64,000 bases of DNA from Arcuatula senhousia (taxonomy: Eukaryota > Mollusca > Bivalvia > Mytilida > Mytilidae), in assembly GCA_963971305.1 (NCBI GenBank), contig OZ020304.1, forward strand, positions 4,278,001-4,342,000, given 5' to 3'. The position numbers were made by a program, and so were the translations under genes. Shown here one piece after another: positions 34,697 through 45,564 of this stretch. The notes beneath the pieces were generated by a model. It saw nothing but the letters and a program-made list of their open reading frames with translations, was not told where the DNA came from and did not search any database. Every line of letters begins with the position of its first letter. Positions within the stretch are counted from its first letter, which is position 1.

Positions 34697-35119
34697 TTCT
34701 TATATGGGTCCCCGGAAAGAACAATAGAAACCATGGGGACATTAGTCATGTTTAAATTCGAATAAAACACAGGTCGACGTCACAGTTCATTTTGTGCTAG
34801 AAATAGCGACATCATTATATCATTTTACGCTGAAATTGCCGATTTCATAAAGGATCATTTGCACATAAACGTAGCAAGAAACAACAAAATGGCTTCTGTA
34901 GCATTTTACACTAAAGGTCTTTGAAAACACAAAATTGTCATATGTGAATAGAAATAATTCATGTCTGGCCGTGGTTTATTTTCGATTAAACCATGGGTGC
35001 CCATTATTTTCGTGTGTTTTACTTTGCTACGCTCTGGGTAAAATATCCACGAAAATAATGGGCACCCATGGTTAAATCTCGCATAAACCATGGGCGGCCA
35101 TGAATTAATTCTTAAATAA
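34697..35119. mobile_element. Foldback element with CCATGG-rich hairpin, copy B
   Basis: Inserted where the paralog reads ATTATTCTATAATAATTCC (about 12918). Hairpin arms: ACCATGGGTGCCCATTATTT near 34990 and its complement near 35053, with outer arms CATGTCTGGCCGTGG and GGGCGGCCATGAATTAATTC. It shares arm sequence and layout with copy A but differs in the 5' half, so the two are separate insertions of one family. Confidence 0.68.
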
Positions 35120-35449
35120 TTCCTCAAGGCCATTAATGGAACACATGTGGTATTTCAACATGCTCACTCCGACCTTTTTATAATATCATAGTAAAAAAAT
35201 TAACAGAATAATGAAAAATAAAAAAAAATCATACCTTTAATTTTAAACAGCAATAAGAGAGCAAAATAAAGCTCTTGACAGTATTAAGTTTTCAAAATTG
35301 CACATAATTCAAAAAATCAGGGAAACAAAACCTTTCCTGGAACTGTCTTATTTTCTGAATTAGTCTTCAGAAAAAGTCCAGTTTCATGACAGCAAGTAAA
35401 GTAGTTTTTTTTTTATCTCAAACATTACAAAGAGCTATTTACAATCCAT

Positions 35450-36050
35450 ATATAAAGGTAATAACAAAACTACCGAACTTGAATGATCAATCTCATAGTC
35501 CAGAGAAAATGACAAAAACGAATCAGTCATACCGGAGAACTGGTGGATCGCAATGGTCCTGACTTGGTACAGGCATTTCAAACGAAATGGTTGGTTAAAC
35601 CAGGTTTTATGGCGCCAAACCTCCCTCTTCCATTGCGATCTTAGGATCCGGTAATGACCATAGAACACAACATAGTTGTGAGACACAATAGGGATATTGA
35701 GGTGATCATCTCAGTACAGCAGACCAGTCAAACACTAATTAAAACAATTAACTATCATATCTTTTAACTTAATTTTGAACTTTTCTACTAGTGGCTGATA
35801 ACGAAGAAAGAATTTTTTTAGTGATCGTATGAGACGTATTTTCTTATAGCCCTGCTTCAAAAGTCGGTCACGAAGAAACCGGTGTCTGATCAAAAAATCT
35901 GTGAAATGTGTGCAAGCTCTGGCATATCGAATAAGTTGAGAAATATAAACACCGTATGCAGGAGAAGTAGGTATATTGCTCTGTAGATAAGGAAAATTAA
36001 TAATTTGAAAATTAATAATTTGAAAATTAAAATCGTCTCGTTTATCGTTT
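35450..36050. mobile_element. Unclassified insertion of about 600 bases
   Basis: Flanks ACAATCCATAT and ATCTATGGACTGCATTAAG are contiguous in the paralogous units (about 13262 and 29045). A GACTTGGTACAGGCATTTC and GGTTAAACCAGGTTTTATGG block resembles unit sequence near 13560 and 14375, suggesting both derive from one dispersed repeat. No clear terminal repeats and no coding. Confidence 0.5.
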
Positions 36051-36508
36051 ATCTATGGACTGCATTAAGATTAATAAATTAAAAATAATACATATCCAAA
36101 GATTGTTAATGCCAAACACTTTATGAATATGAGGAGCAGAACAATAAACCCCAAATTCTAAGGCCGAAACTGAAAACCAAATTATGACCAAGATCAACCT
36201 ATGTCCTAGGTAGGATGGACCTTGGGGTTTTGATAATTTTGAAATCTGAACCTGATAATTTAAAGCTTTGATGTGTTATTCAACACAAAAGTGTTGATGC
36301 CTGAGTGGGCTTACCTCAAAAACACATTGATAATTGAAGACTGTAATGATACAGGCACTTCTAAAGAATTGTGGGTTGAACCAGATTTTATGGGCCTTAC
36401 CTTTTAAAAAAGTCAGTAGTTAGATACAATTGGATAGTGAGGTCATCATATAGCCAAAAACTAATAAAAACAGTAACAAATCATATCTTCTGGTGAAGAT
36501 GAATGGTT

Positions 36509-36907
36509 AATATTATATACTCATATAGAAATCTTTATTGTGATTCGCTAAGACGCGGTCACGTCTCGCATGTGATATTTCGCTGGGTCAACCGGTAATC
36601 GTTGGGTAGCATGGTAAGGTCACCCTCTCGTGAGATTTTGCACGTGAGGTCCATGTTTGTTTTTCAACGTTGTACGGGCTGGAGTTTGTCTAATAGAAAA
36701 GGGTTATAATATTCCGAAATATGTTTCAAAATGTAACATTGAATAGTTTCATTAAAATATTCGATATAATATAACAGTTATCACCCTAGATGATATGTGA
36801 CCCTGCATTTCCTTCCCCTCGAAAAGTAAGGTCACCCTCGGGTGACCTTACTTCCTCGGGGAAAGAAACCACCGGGTCACACACCAACTAGGGTGATAAT
36901 TGTATAA
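36509..36907. mobile_element. Insertion with a long imperfect palindrome
   Basis: Interrupts GATGAATGGTT/CAGATACTGG (plain at about 30580). At 36779-36902, TTATCACCCTAG pairs with CTAGGGTGATAA and encloses a perfect inverted repeat with arms AAGTAAGGTCACCC and GGGTGACCTTACTT around two bases. Non-coding, about 400 bases. Confidence 0.65.
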
Positions 36908-36925
36908 GATACTGGCTATGACCTT

Positions 36926-37055
36926 TATTATATGACCGCGAAAAATTTGCTGTCTGTTGTATTATGGTATGATGCTGTCGTATTCGTCGTCGTCGTTGTC
37001 TGTTAACTTTTTAGTGTTTCCACAATAACTTTATTTCCAGTTATCTGATTGCTAT
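36926..37055. mobile_element. TACGACCGC-family element, truncated
   Basis: The left end TATGACCGCGAAAAATTTGC and the first internal segment (TGTTTCCACAATAAC) are followed abruptly by unit DNA at GCTATGAAACTTGTTTCTGC. The right two thirds of the element are missing. Confidence 0.62.
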
Positions 37056-37290
37056 GAAACTTGTTTCTGCATGGATAAGCGCTTCAAATTTTGAAAAGTT
37101 CAAGTCAATTCCCTCTTAGTGACAATAATGCGTAAGGAGGTGAGCTTCGTAATCGAAACATTACCTATGTTTCTTAGATCTGTTTATATGGTATGTGGTT
37201 AAGAGCTTGAGTTGTTTCATCTATATGCTACTGAAGTCATAGTCTACTGAATTTGAGATTTTATACTGATTTGGCCAATGTTATTTAACT

Positions 37291-37860
37291 TTTTAGCTCA
37301 CCTTGCTGAAGGCAATGTGAGCTTTTGCCATCACTTGTCCTCCGTCGTCCGTCGTCTGTCGTCCGTCATTCAACTTTTCAAAAATGTTCTTCTCTTAAAC
37401 CGCTTAGTCAAATGTAATGAAACTTGGTAGGGTTGTTTTGTAGTATGTCCTCTACAAAATTATCGTTCGAATTTTTGATTCGACAAAAAACATGGCCGCC
37501 ATGGCTAAAAATAGAACATAGGGGTAAATTGCAGTTTTTTGCAAATTACTCAAAAACCTTACAGATATCAAAATTCTGGCATACAAAACTATTGCCCACA
37601 TTCTTATACCTATAGATCATTGAGCTCTACAAAAGTCTCCATTGGGTCAGAGTTGTCAGATAACTCCTGATAGGAGTTATGGCCCTTTAAAGGCAAAAAT
37701 AGTGTTTTTTCCTGTTTTTGTACCCATAGAATGAAAACTATTGCAGATAGAGAAAAAATGTTACATGCTTAAACTGTCAGCTTATTTCAAGCTCTACAAA
37801 AGTTTTTATCAGAATGAAATTGTCAGATGACCCAATATAAAAAAGACCCTTATGGCCAAT
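37291..37860. mobile_element. AGCTCACCTG-family element, right end lost
   Basis: Starts TTTTAGCTCACCTTGCTGAA with a GTCGTCCGTCG run and AACATGGCCGCCATGGC and TGATAGGAGTTATGGCC blocks. It joins unit DNA directly at about 37860 (ATTGACATAAAAAGTGAC) without the usual CAGGTGAGC end. Confidence 0.62.
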
Positions 37861-38098
37861 CATATTGACATAAAAAGTGACATTACTGTGTAAGGAAATA
37901 ATAATTAAGAATTATTAAAATGTATGGAACAATTGAATAATTACAAATATTATAATCTTAGATATGTGACATGTATTTATTATACCATACCCTATGTTAG
38001 TACGTAGTTATCTAACTGTTGTAGTTCCAAACATTGAATTCCTTTACATAAAAACAATTATATAAATGTTTTGGTTTTTGCATTTGATAATATTTTAT

Positions 38099-39151
38099 TT
38101 AAATCCCTGAAAATTTCACTTTGTGAAGCTTAGCATGATCATTCTCTCCTACATGAGTGGTACATCCTATTATTAGATGTCCATCATCCATGAAGGCCAG
38201 TGAGCATGGAAGTAAGATTCCCTTGTCTTTAGTTTTAATGAATGTCACTAATTGTCCTGTATTGTCTAATATGTGTAGTGCATTACTGTCAAAATCTGCT
38301 ACAATGACTCTGTCTGTTGGAGTAGTCACTATATAACCAGGACGGAATGGGTAATCTTTGTTGATATCAGGATGCCCTGTGTACCTGGTAATTACACATC
38401 CATCCCTATCCAGGACAATAACTCTGCCTCCATCATCATCAGGATCATAGTCTGCCACATGTATGTATCCATTAGAGGTGCTGGTTATACTCTCTGGAAA
38501 GGTGAAGATTAGTTGGTTGTGTTGATCATGTTCATAGACAGCCAGTCTGGTTCCTTTGTTGTCTAATACCATCACCACCAATCCCCTGGTACCATCCCCA
38601 GCTCCTATAATGACTTGGTTGTTGCTGGTGATGTGGACAGCTGTGGATTTATAGGGAATTACATTATAGACTGAATCAGTGACTTCACCTGTCTCTGTGT
38701 CTAGAAGTTTGAGTCTATATTCTTCAACAGAAAGTAGGATTTTGTTCTGAGAAAGTCTTGCCATGTCCCATACCTTCATGTTGATTCTGTTTATTATTGA
38801 GAAGTCTTGATCCTGTATCTGTATGTGGTACAGTACACTATCATTAAAACAACTTATCCATAACTTATCTCCCTGGTCTGGGAGTACATAGCCTATATAG
38901 TGTAAGTCAGTAGTGAATGTTTTCACACTAAATATTTCAAACTTCTTTCCAATATCCTTTATATACATAACACCGTGGTCAGAGTTATCTTTTAGATGTT
39001 GTTGTCTACAGTTTTTACACAGGAGAAGATCACACTGTAAACATTTACTTGTTATTGTCACTCCAGTCTTACATTGTCCACATCCCACCCAAGACTGTTG
39101 TGGATTACTTACAGCAACTTGTGCTGTTTGTTTAGATGGGGAAGACCCCAT
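38099..39151 (-). CDS. B-box zinc-finger / NHL-like propeller protein, array copy 7 (intact)
   Basis: Intact frame of 350 residues with a CxxC B-box, all eight ligands, and a C-terminal loop of THVGEN type. The leader matches copies 2 and 4, but 14 bases that include the distal TATA-like motif are missing near 39428 (GTTAAC is joined directly to ACCATATA). It may use another promoter element or be weakly expressed; this is inference. Confidence 0.82.
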   Translation of the reverse strand: MGSSPSKQTAQVAVSNPQQSWVGCGQCKTGVTITSKCLQCDLLLCKNCRQQHLKDNSDHGVMYIKDIGKKFEIFSVKTFTTDLHYIGYVLPDQGDKLWISCFNDSVLYHIQIQDQDFSIINRINMKVWDMARLSQNKILLSVEEYRLKLLDTETGEVTDSVYNVIPYKSTAVHITSNNQVIIGAGDGTRGLVVMVLDNKGTRLAVYEHDQHNQLIFTFPESITSTSNGYIHVADYDPDDDGGRVIVLDRDGCVITRYTGHPDINKDYPFRPGYIVTTPTDRVIVADFDSNALHILDNTGQLVTFIKTKDKGILLPCSLAFMDDGHLIIGCTTHVGENDHAKLHKVKFSGI

Positions 39152-39171
39152 GGTGAAATTGAATGTTTAAC

Positions 39172-40312
39172 TAAGTTTTGACAAGTCTCACAAGTGGCAA
39201 CATTATTTCTCATATGTCAAAACTGTTGTTAGCTTTAACATAATAAATCTACATTCAGTTTATAAGATAAGAAACAACCTCTATTGAAATATTTCACATA
39301 TTTAATAATTACTACTACCTATCTTTCTAAAAAAAAAATTCGTTCTGCATCATTTGATAAAATGAATTCAATTCAAAGTATGTTTTTCAATATCCTTTAA
39401 ATCCTGTATTAGAAAACATGCAGTTAACACCATATATTTAAATGAATTGGTATAATGATTTTTGACATATCGCTAAGCAAATTGTAGATAAATAAATTAT
39501 TGTAGATAAAGTTTCTGAATTTTAAAAGAACACTAAGTTTTACTTGAAAAAAAATTAATATATAATAATGCCTATTATGTACATATCATTGCCATAGGCT
39601 TGACCTGCATAAAGCAGCAAAGAGGCACCAATGGGGCATTTGAGTGTCAAAAGTTCAAAAGGGGGATGACAAAACCAGTAAACATGAACAAGAACAGCAC
39701 GAGAAAACACAGAACACAAAATCAATCGAACAGAAATTAACAACGATTTAACAGATTTCTTGTTTTTAGCTCAGGAAAGCTATTGTCATCACTTGGCATC
39801 CGTTGTCTGTCCGTCCGTCGTCCATAAACTTTTTAAAACGTTAACTCCTCTGCCACCATAAGTCCAATTGCAGGGATTTTTCAGGGTACATTATGGGAAA
39901 TGCCATCTTTAGTTGATTGGGAAAAATTATCGACATGTAATCACCATCATATAAGAAATATTTCACAGGTTTTCATGAAAAATTGGAAGTACATGTATAT
40001 GTTACATGAGTTTTATAAACACAAAATTTTAATATGTGTCCAAGTTTTTTAATACCATTATGGTCATGTTTATAATGCCTTTTATCTGGCTTGGGAATTT
40101 TAAAGACAATTTGGGAAAAATAATGGTCTGCTTTTAATTGGGAATGGGGCCTTAATCGGCCCCTGAGAGTACCCTGAAAAATCCCTGAATTGTAACCAAA
40201 CTTGGTATGGTTGTTCATTAGCATTCGGTGCTTAGAACTGATGTGGGGATTTTTGATTTTTCATAAAACATGGCCGCTGTGGCTAAAAATTGAACATAAG
40301 TGTAAAATGCAG
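39172..40312. other. Upstream region of copy 7 and partial TTTTAGCTCAGGATAGC repeat
   Basis: Matches 7510-8660. The repeat begins at about 39765 and is cut at 40312 by an insertion. No gene. Confidence 0.5.
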
Positions 40313-41325
40313 TTTTTATACGACCGCAAAAAATTTGCGGACATATTATGGTATGATGCTGTCGTCGTCGCTGCTAACTTTTTTGTGTTTCCACAATAAC
40401 TTTAGTTCCAGTTATCCGATTGCTATGAAACTTGACAATGATGTTCCTTACCATAAAAGGATGAATGGGATTGATTTTGGGGGTCCCCCCATTTTTCATT
40501 TAGAAATTAGGGGCCAAAAAAGGGCAAAAAATACAAATATTTTACTTGTTTCCACCTTAACGTTGGTCCTAGTTGGCCTTTTGCTGTGAAATTTGTCAAG
40601 AATGTTTCTTACAATAAAAGAATGAACCTGATGAATTTTTGTGCCCATTTTTCCCTGTTGTGTAATAAGGGGCCAAAAGGGGCCAAAATAAATTCTTTTT
40701 TATTTGTGGTCCGATTTTGAAATTTTTTTTGCATGTTCTTGTCAAATAGCGGATATTAAAATAAGAATTAATTTTTGTGACCCCCCCTTTTTCCCCCTAT
40801 TACATAATTTGGGGCCAAATGGGGCCAAAATCGAAACTTTTTTATTTGTGGTCCGATTTGGAATTATTTTTTTTTGCAAGTTTAGTCTTGTCAGGTAGCA
40901 AATCCAAATTTGAAAATTAATTTTTGCGACCATCTCTTTTTTCACTTGTTTTGTAATTAGGGGCCAAAAGGGCCCATAATCAAAACATTTTTATTTCTGG
41001 TTTGTTTTTGAAATTTTTTTTTTATCAAGTAGTGAATCCAAATTTGAGAATTTATTTTTGCAACCTTACCCATTTTTCATTTGTTACCGATAAAATAAGG
41101 GGCCAAAAGGGGCCGAAATCGAAACTTTTTTAATTCTTGTCTGATTTTGACAATTTTTTTGCAAGTTTATTCTTGTCAAGTAGCAGATATATTTTTGTGT
41201 CCCCTTTCTTTACTGTTATGTAATTAGGGACCAAAAGGGGCCAAAATTGTAACGTTTTTATTTCTGGTTCGATTAAAAAAAAATTTTTACAAGTTCATCC
41301 TTGCCAAGTAGCAATTCTAATTTTA
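40313..41325. mobile_element. TACGACCGC-family element, right end not found
   Basis: Starts TTTTTATACGACCGC in a site that reads ATGCATTTTTAAATGC at about 8665. Several internal units carry GGGGCCAAAAGGGGCC and TTGTGGTCCGATTTTGA. The usual GCGGTCGTATCATGC end is absent. Confidence 0.65.
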
Positions 41326-41578
41326 ACAAGAAAAGATATGGGTATAAACCCATATCCAAAGATACTCGGTTAAACATATGTTCATTTGTGTTTGATTTAA
41401 AAAGCAAAGAATTACCAGACAGAAATAGCCGGATTTCGTTAAACAGGATGTAGATGAGCGACAGATCTTAAATCAAATCCCACGGTATAAGACTCCATCC
41501 TGATGCTGTACACTAAATATCAAGTGGCTGGGATCAGTAGTTTCTGAGAAACCTGTTACAAAAATTTCTTTAGCCACC
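41326..41578. other. Unassigned DNA with a small hairpin
   Basis: A perfect inverted repeat, GATATGGGT and ACCCATATC around four bases, lies at 41334-41355. The rest has no recognised content. Confidence 0.35.
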
Positions 41579-41754
41579 CCAGGGGCGGATCCAGAAATTT
41601 TTGAAAGGGGGGGGTCCCACATACTGGGTTCTGTGGGCCAAAAAAGGGGGGTCCAGACCAATTTTGCTGAAAATCTACACAAAAATTAAAAAATTTCGGA
41701 GGAAGGGGGGGTTCCGACCACCGGAACCCCCCCCCCCTTCTAGATCCGACACTG
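41579..41754. mobile_element. Short MITE with CAGGGGCGGATCCAG end
   Basis: Left end CAGGGGCGGATCCAG, right end CTAGATCCGACACTG (imperfect inverse), with internal G and C runs that fold on each other. This terminal type is widespread in marine invertebrates as far as I recall. No target duplication could be seen. Confidence 0.58.
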
Positions 41755-41851
41755 CACATGACATTTACCATGAATTACCGTACAAAATACTAAATATTAA
41801 TTAGCATTTTGAAGTCAGTGTTCCCTATAAAGGATTATCAGTTCCTGCTTT

Positions 41852-43051
41852 TTAGCTCACCTGACCCGAAGGGTCATGTGAGCTATTGTCATCGTTAAGC
41901 GTCCTTCGTCCGTCGTCCGTCCGTTAACTTTTCTTCAAAGATCTTCTTCTCTAAACCACTGAAGGGATTGCATTGAAACTTGGTATACTTGATCTTTAGG
42001 ATGTCCTCTACCAAGTTTGTGAATTATATACATGTCGACAAACCAACATGGCCGCCGTTGCTAAAAATAGAACAGGGGGGTCAGACCATTGTTTTTGGCT
42101 TATAACTCGAAAAGTATAAAAGATAGAGAAAATCCGAAGCAACCTTCCTTGTTCAGCATCAAAAGCTCTACAAATCTCTCCGTTGAGTCAAAGTTGTGAA
42201 ACAACTCCTTATAGGAGTTATTGCTCTTTAATCATCAAAATTGACCATTTTTTCAGTTTTTGGACTATATCTTGACAACCGTTAGAGCTAGAGGAAAAGT
42301 TAGCATCGCAGAATTGTTAAGCTCATTGAGATCTAAGAAAATGATTTCAGGGTCAAAATTGTCAGATCAACCGTTTAAGAGTTATTCCCCTTTAACTGTT
42401 TTTTTCCATTAATTTACACTGATTTTCAAAAATCTTCTTCTCTGAAACCACTGAAGGGATTGCATTGAAACTTGGTATACTTGATCTTTAGGATGTCCTC
42501 TACCAAGTTTGTGAATTATATACATGTTGACAAACCAACATGGCCGCCATTGCTAAAAATAGAACAGGGTGGTCAGACCATTGTTTTTGGCTTATAACTC
42601 GAAAAGTATAAGAGATAGAGAAAATCCGAAGCAATCTCTCTTGTTCAGCATCAAAAGCTCTACAAAACTCTCCATTGAGTCGAAGTTGTGAAACGACTCC
42701 TTATAGGAGTTATTACCCTTTAATCATCAAAATTGACCATTTTTTCAGTTTTTGGACTATATCTTGAAAACCGTTAGACCTAGAGGAAGAGTTAGCATTG
42801 CAGAATTGTTAAGCTCATTGAGATCTTCGAAAATGATTTCAGGGTCAAAATTGTCAGATCAACCGTTTAAGAGTTACATGTATTCCCCTTTAACTGTTTT
42901 TTTCTATTTATTTAAACTTATTTCAAAAAATCTTCTTTGAAACTACTGAAAGGATTGTTTTGCAACTTTGTATTCTTGAAAGGTTGTGTAATTAATTCAA
43001 ACTTTGGCGTAAGAGATCAGGTGAGCGATTCAGGCTCCTGGGAGCCTCTAG
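41852..43051. mobile_element. AGCTCACCTG-family element, full length
   Basis: Left AGCTCACCTGACCCGAAGGG; right CAGGTGAGCGATTCAGGCTC and CTGGGAGCCTCTAG. An internal unit of about 490 bases is present twice (GGGATTGCATTGAAACTTGG at 41964 and 42457) with a decayed third start near 42950. Non-coding. Confidence 0.74.
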
Positions 43052-44157
43052 TTTATAAACATTATTATATCTTTTTAATATTAAACATTAGTATACATGT
43101 GTTTGTTTGTTTTAAAGTAGTTATATGTGCCGAATATTTTACTCGTGCGGGTCCTGGGCAGCGATTAGGCCCGCAGCAACGCTAAGCTTGCCGGAAATAG
43201 CACCGAGCAGCGCTTAAAACCCTGACATCAGGTCAGGCAGCTTTACCAAGAAATCGACTGGGATGTGTGCCCTAGGTGGTTGAATGGGGGCAGCAATGTC
43301 ATAATGAATGCCGTGGTCGTTAGGCTATAATACGGAAAACCTGACGCAAACTATTTTAGTGCACCCTGTTGGGAAAATTGTCACGTTCCTTGCACGTTTA
43401 ACAACCTTGTAACAGATGTCCGTGAGAGCGTATATAGGACCCGTAGGATCCTCCTGTAGTAGGCAAAATTGCGAGTCCCTGCCCATCACTCTTTTTTTCC
43501 AGTGATACAAAACTCTCCTTGCCCATTGGCCTTTTGTCTCTACTTCCTCCACTTCATCATCATTTCATGTTTATTGTATCGCCCCTTACATGATAATCTC
43601 CCGGATATCTATATAGAGAAAAGCAATAACTATAGCTAACCAAATTACGAATATATTTTGTGTAAAGACTTAAGTACTACAAACGGTCGAATATAGTTTT
43701 AAGTGACATAATGACATTTTTTAATAGACGAGCTGTTTATGAAGCAAAGAAGTACCAGTGGGTCGTTCGAAAATCGGAAAATTTATTATATAAAATGACA
43801 CGACAAAATCACGATTCAGTAGACGTAAAAAGACAAGAAGAAAAGTAAACACCTTAAAGTCAGGGTACCAGTTCTTGCTTTAATATGTGTTTTTTTAGTT
43901 TTTTAACATTCATTTATGTGCCGAATATAACGTCGCTTTGAATTCTTAACAACACACGGTCGGACATATAGTTTAATGGGATTTTGAATGAAGTTCAAGC
44001 ATGTTAAAGAGTTTTTGTTACTTTGGAGGCTTTCTCAAAAATAAATGTCACAAATTAATAAATAAAACTTAACAGTTGCACTGAATATTATACAAGTAAA
44101 AACTTCCAAATTTTCGATTTAAAAACATAGCATTGACCAATAACAAATTAAGCCGTC
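43052..44157. other. Unassigned DNA with a GC-richer patch
   Basis: 43130-43560 is clearly richer in G and C than its surroundings and contains a 75-codon minus-strand frame (43552-43325) that was not recognised. It could be a captured fragment or a degenerate gene. The remainder, including a block near 43740 resembling the GGCACCAATGGGGCATTTG repeat, shows no gene. Confidence 0.35.
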
Positions 44158-44668
44158 AGGGACAGACCATTTAAGTTGAAAACGGGGGGCTTGATTTTTC
44201 GTTTTGGCAAGAAAAAAATATATATTTATCGAAGGTGATGCGACTGAATATTGTTTCATTAAGGGACCGACCATTTAACTTGAAAGGAGGGGGGGCTTGG
44301 TTTTTCCAAAAAAATTTAAAAAAATTCTGAAAATTATTTTTGATGAAACAAATATTTTAGCAGCTGAGGGTAAAAAAAATTCTGAAGAAGGATTTCTGCT
44401 ATAAAAAATAATGCTGCTAATGAAAAAAGATATTCTGTTGCGACGCCTTTGAAAAATAAGTATTTTGTCCGCGCTCTGTGAAAAAAAAAATTCTGATAAA
44501 AAAACAAGCCCCCCCCTAATTAAGTTAAATGGTCCGTCTTTAATAGCATTATTTTATATGGTAAAAATCCTTCTTCAGAATATTTTTACCTACCCTCTGC
44601 TTCAAAAATTTTTTTTTCAAACAAAATAATTAAGGAAAAAAACAAGTATTGTTAAATGGTCAGTCCCT
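44158..44668. mobile_element. MITE with GGGACAGACCATTTAA ends, interrupted by a relative
   Basis: Outer ends AGGGACAGACCATTTAAGTT and the inverse TTAAATGGTCAGTCCCT. The centre is occupied by a second element with the same type of ends at 44268-44542. Non-coding. Confidence 0.66.
44268..44542. mobile_element. Inner MITE of the same family
   Basis: Starts GACCGACCATTTAACTTG, then GGGGGGGCTTG; ends AAGCCCCCCC, then AAGTTAAATGGTCCGTC. It forms a near full-length hairpin and sits inside its relative. Confidence 0.68.
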
Positions 44669-45306
44669 AATGATGATATCTGTCCACCTATTTTAATTCT
44701 GAATGTACAAACTACATTCTAATAATCATCCAGAAAACTGAAAAAAATCGCCGCATTCACACAAGTGCAAATCAATCAACGATCAATGAAATCTTCAAAG
44801 TAGATGTTTTATAATTGTCTCGTATGTGTGCACACCAAATGTATTTATAGATCAATATCAATTGAGAAAGATGTATATACAAAGTTATTTATAGATCGAT
44901 GAATAGTAACTGTTTATTTCTAACACATTTGTTTACGTCTTGAATCTCGTATGCTGCATGTATGTACAATCTTTGATTTGATTAGGTAATGAATTTAGTA
45001 CATATCTATGCATTGATAAAAGTTATTATTATAAAAATTGATCCCGGCTTTTGAGAATACACAAAAAAGGCAAAAAGGGGGATGGGCAGTTGTCGAAATT
45101 TTGTCAAATAAGTGACCAGTTAATGTATAATACCTAAACTCTATATCAAAAATAGATAGTATAACTATTTTGTGAAAAAAAATCTCTAGATGAAAACAGC
45201 AAAGCATGGGATTTATTGGTGTATAACTGTTCATAAAATTCGAATGGAGAAAGTGTCATCCAGCTAGGAAAAATGAACTGGCTGACAAAATTGAAACTAA
45301 CCATTC
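44669..45306. other. Intergenic DNA, nothing recognised
   Basis: AT-rich, short frames only, no repeat from elsewhere in the window noticed. Confidence 0.4.
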
Positions 45307-45340
45307 AATTTCATATCATCAACCTCAACAAGATATTCCA

Positions 45341-45425
45341 GTGTTATCTCTTGCTGCGCACGCAGCCTGGCTAGCCAATCCCAAAGATAATGCATGTTCC
45401 ACGTGCATTTCCTCATTCTCTTACT
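45341..45425. repeat. Left inverted terminal repeat of the DIRS-like element
   Basis: GTGTTATCTCTTGCTGCGCA through CTCATTCTCTTACT, inverted at 50781-50865. The left extension 45307-45340 (TCAACCTCAACAAGATATTC) is complementary to the start of the internal region. Confidence 0.88.
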
Positions 45426-45564
45426 GGCTAGCGTCGAGTAAAGATCTCACAGTAAACAGTTTGTTTTTCTTTATCTTGAATAGCTTGGCGCGTCATTTGG
45501 AAGATTTCCTTAGTGTCGGATTTAATAATTTTTTACTTTGGGATATAATATTTATTATGACACT

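Noticed and set aside
43325..43552. Possible degenerate histone-like reading of the minus-strand ORF
   Set aside because: Only scattered residue matches to histone C-terminal regions were seen; too weak to call.
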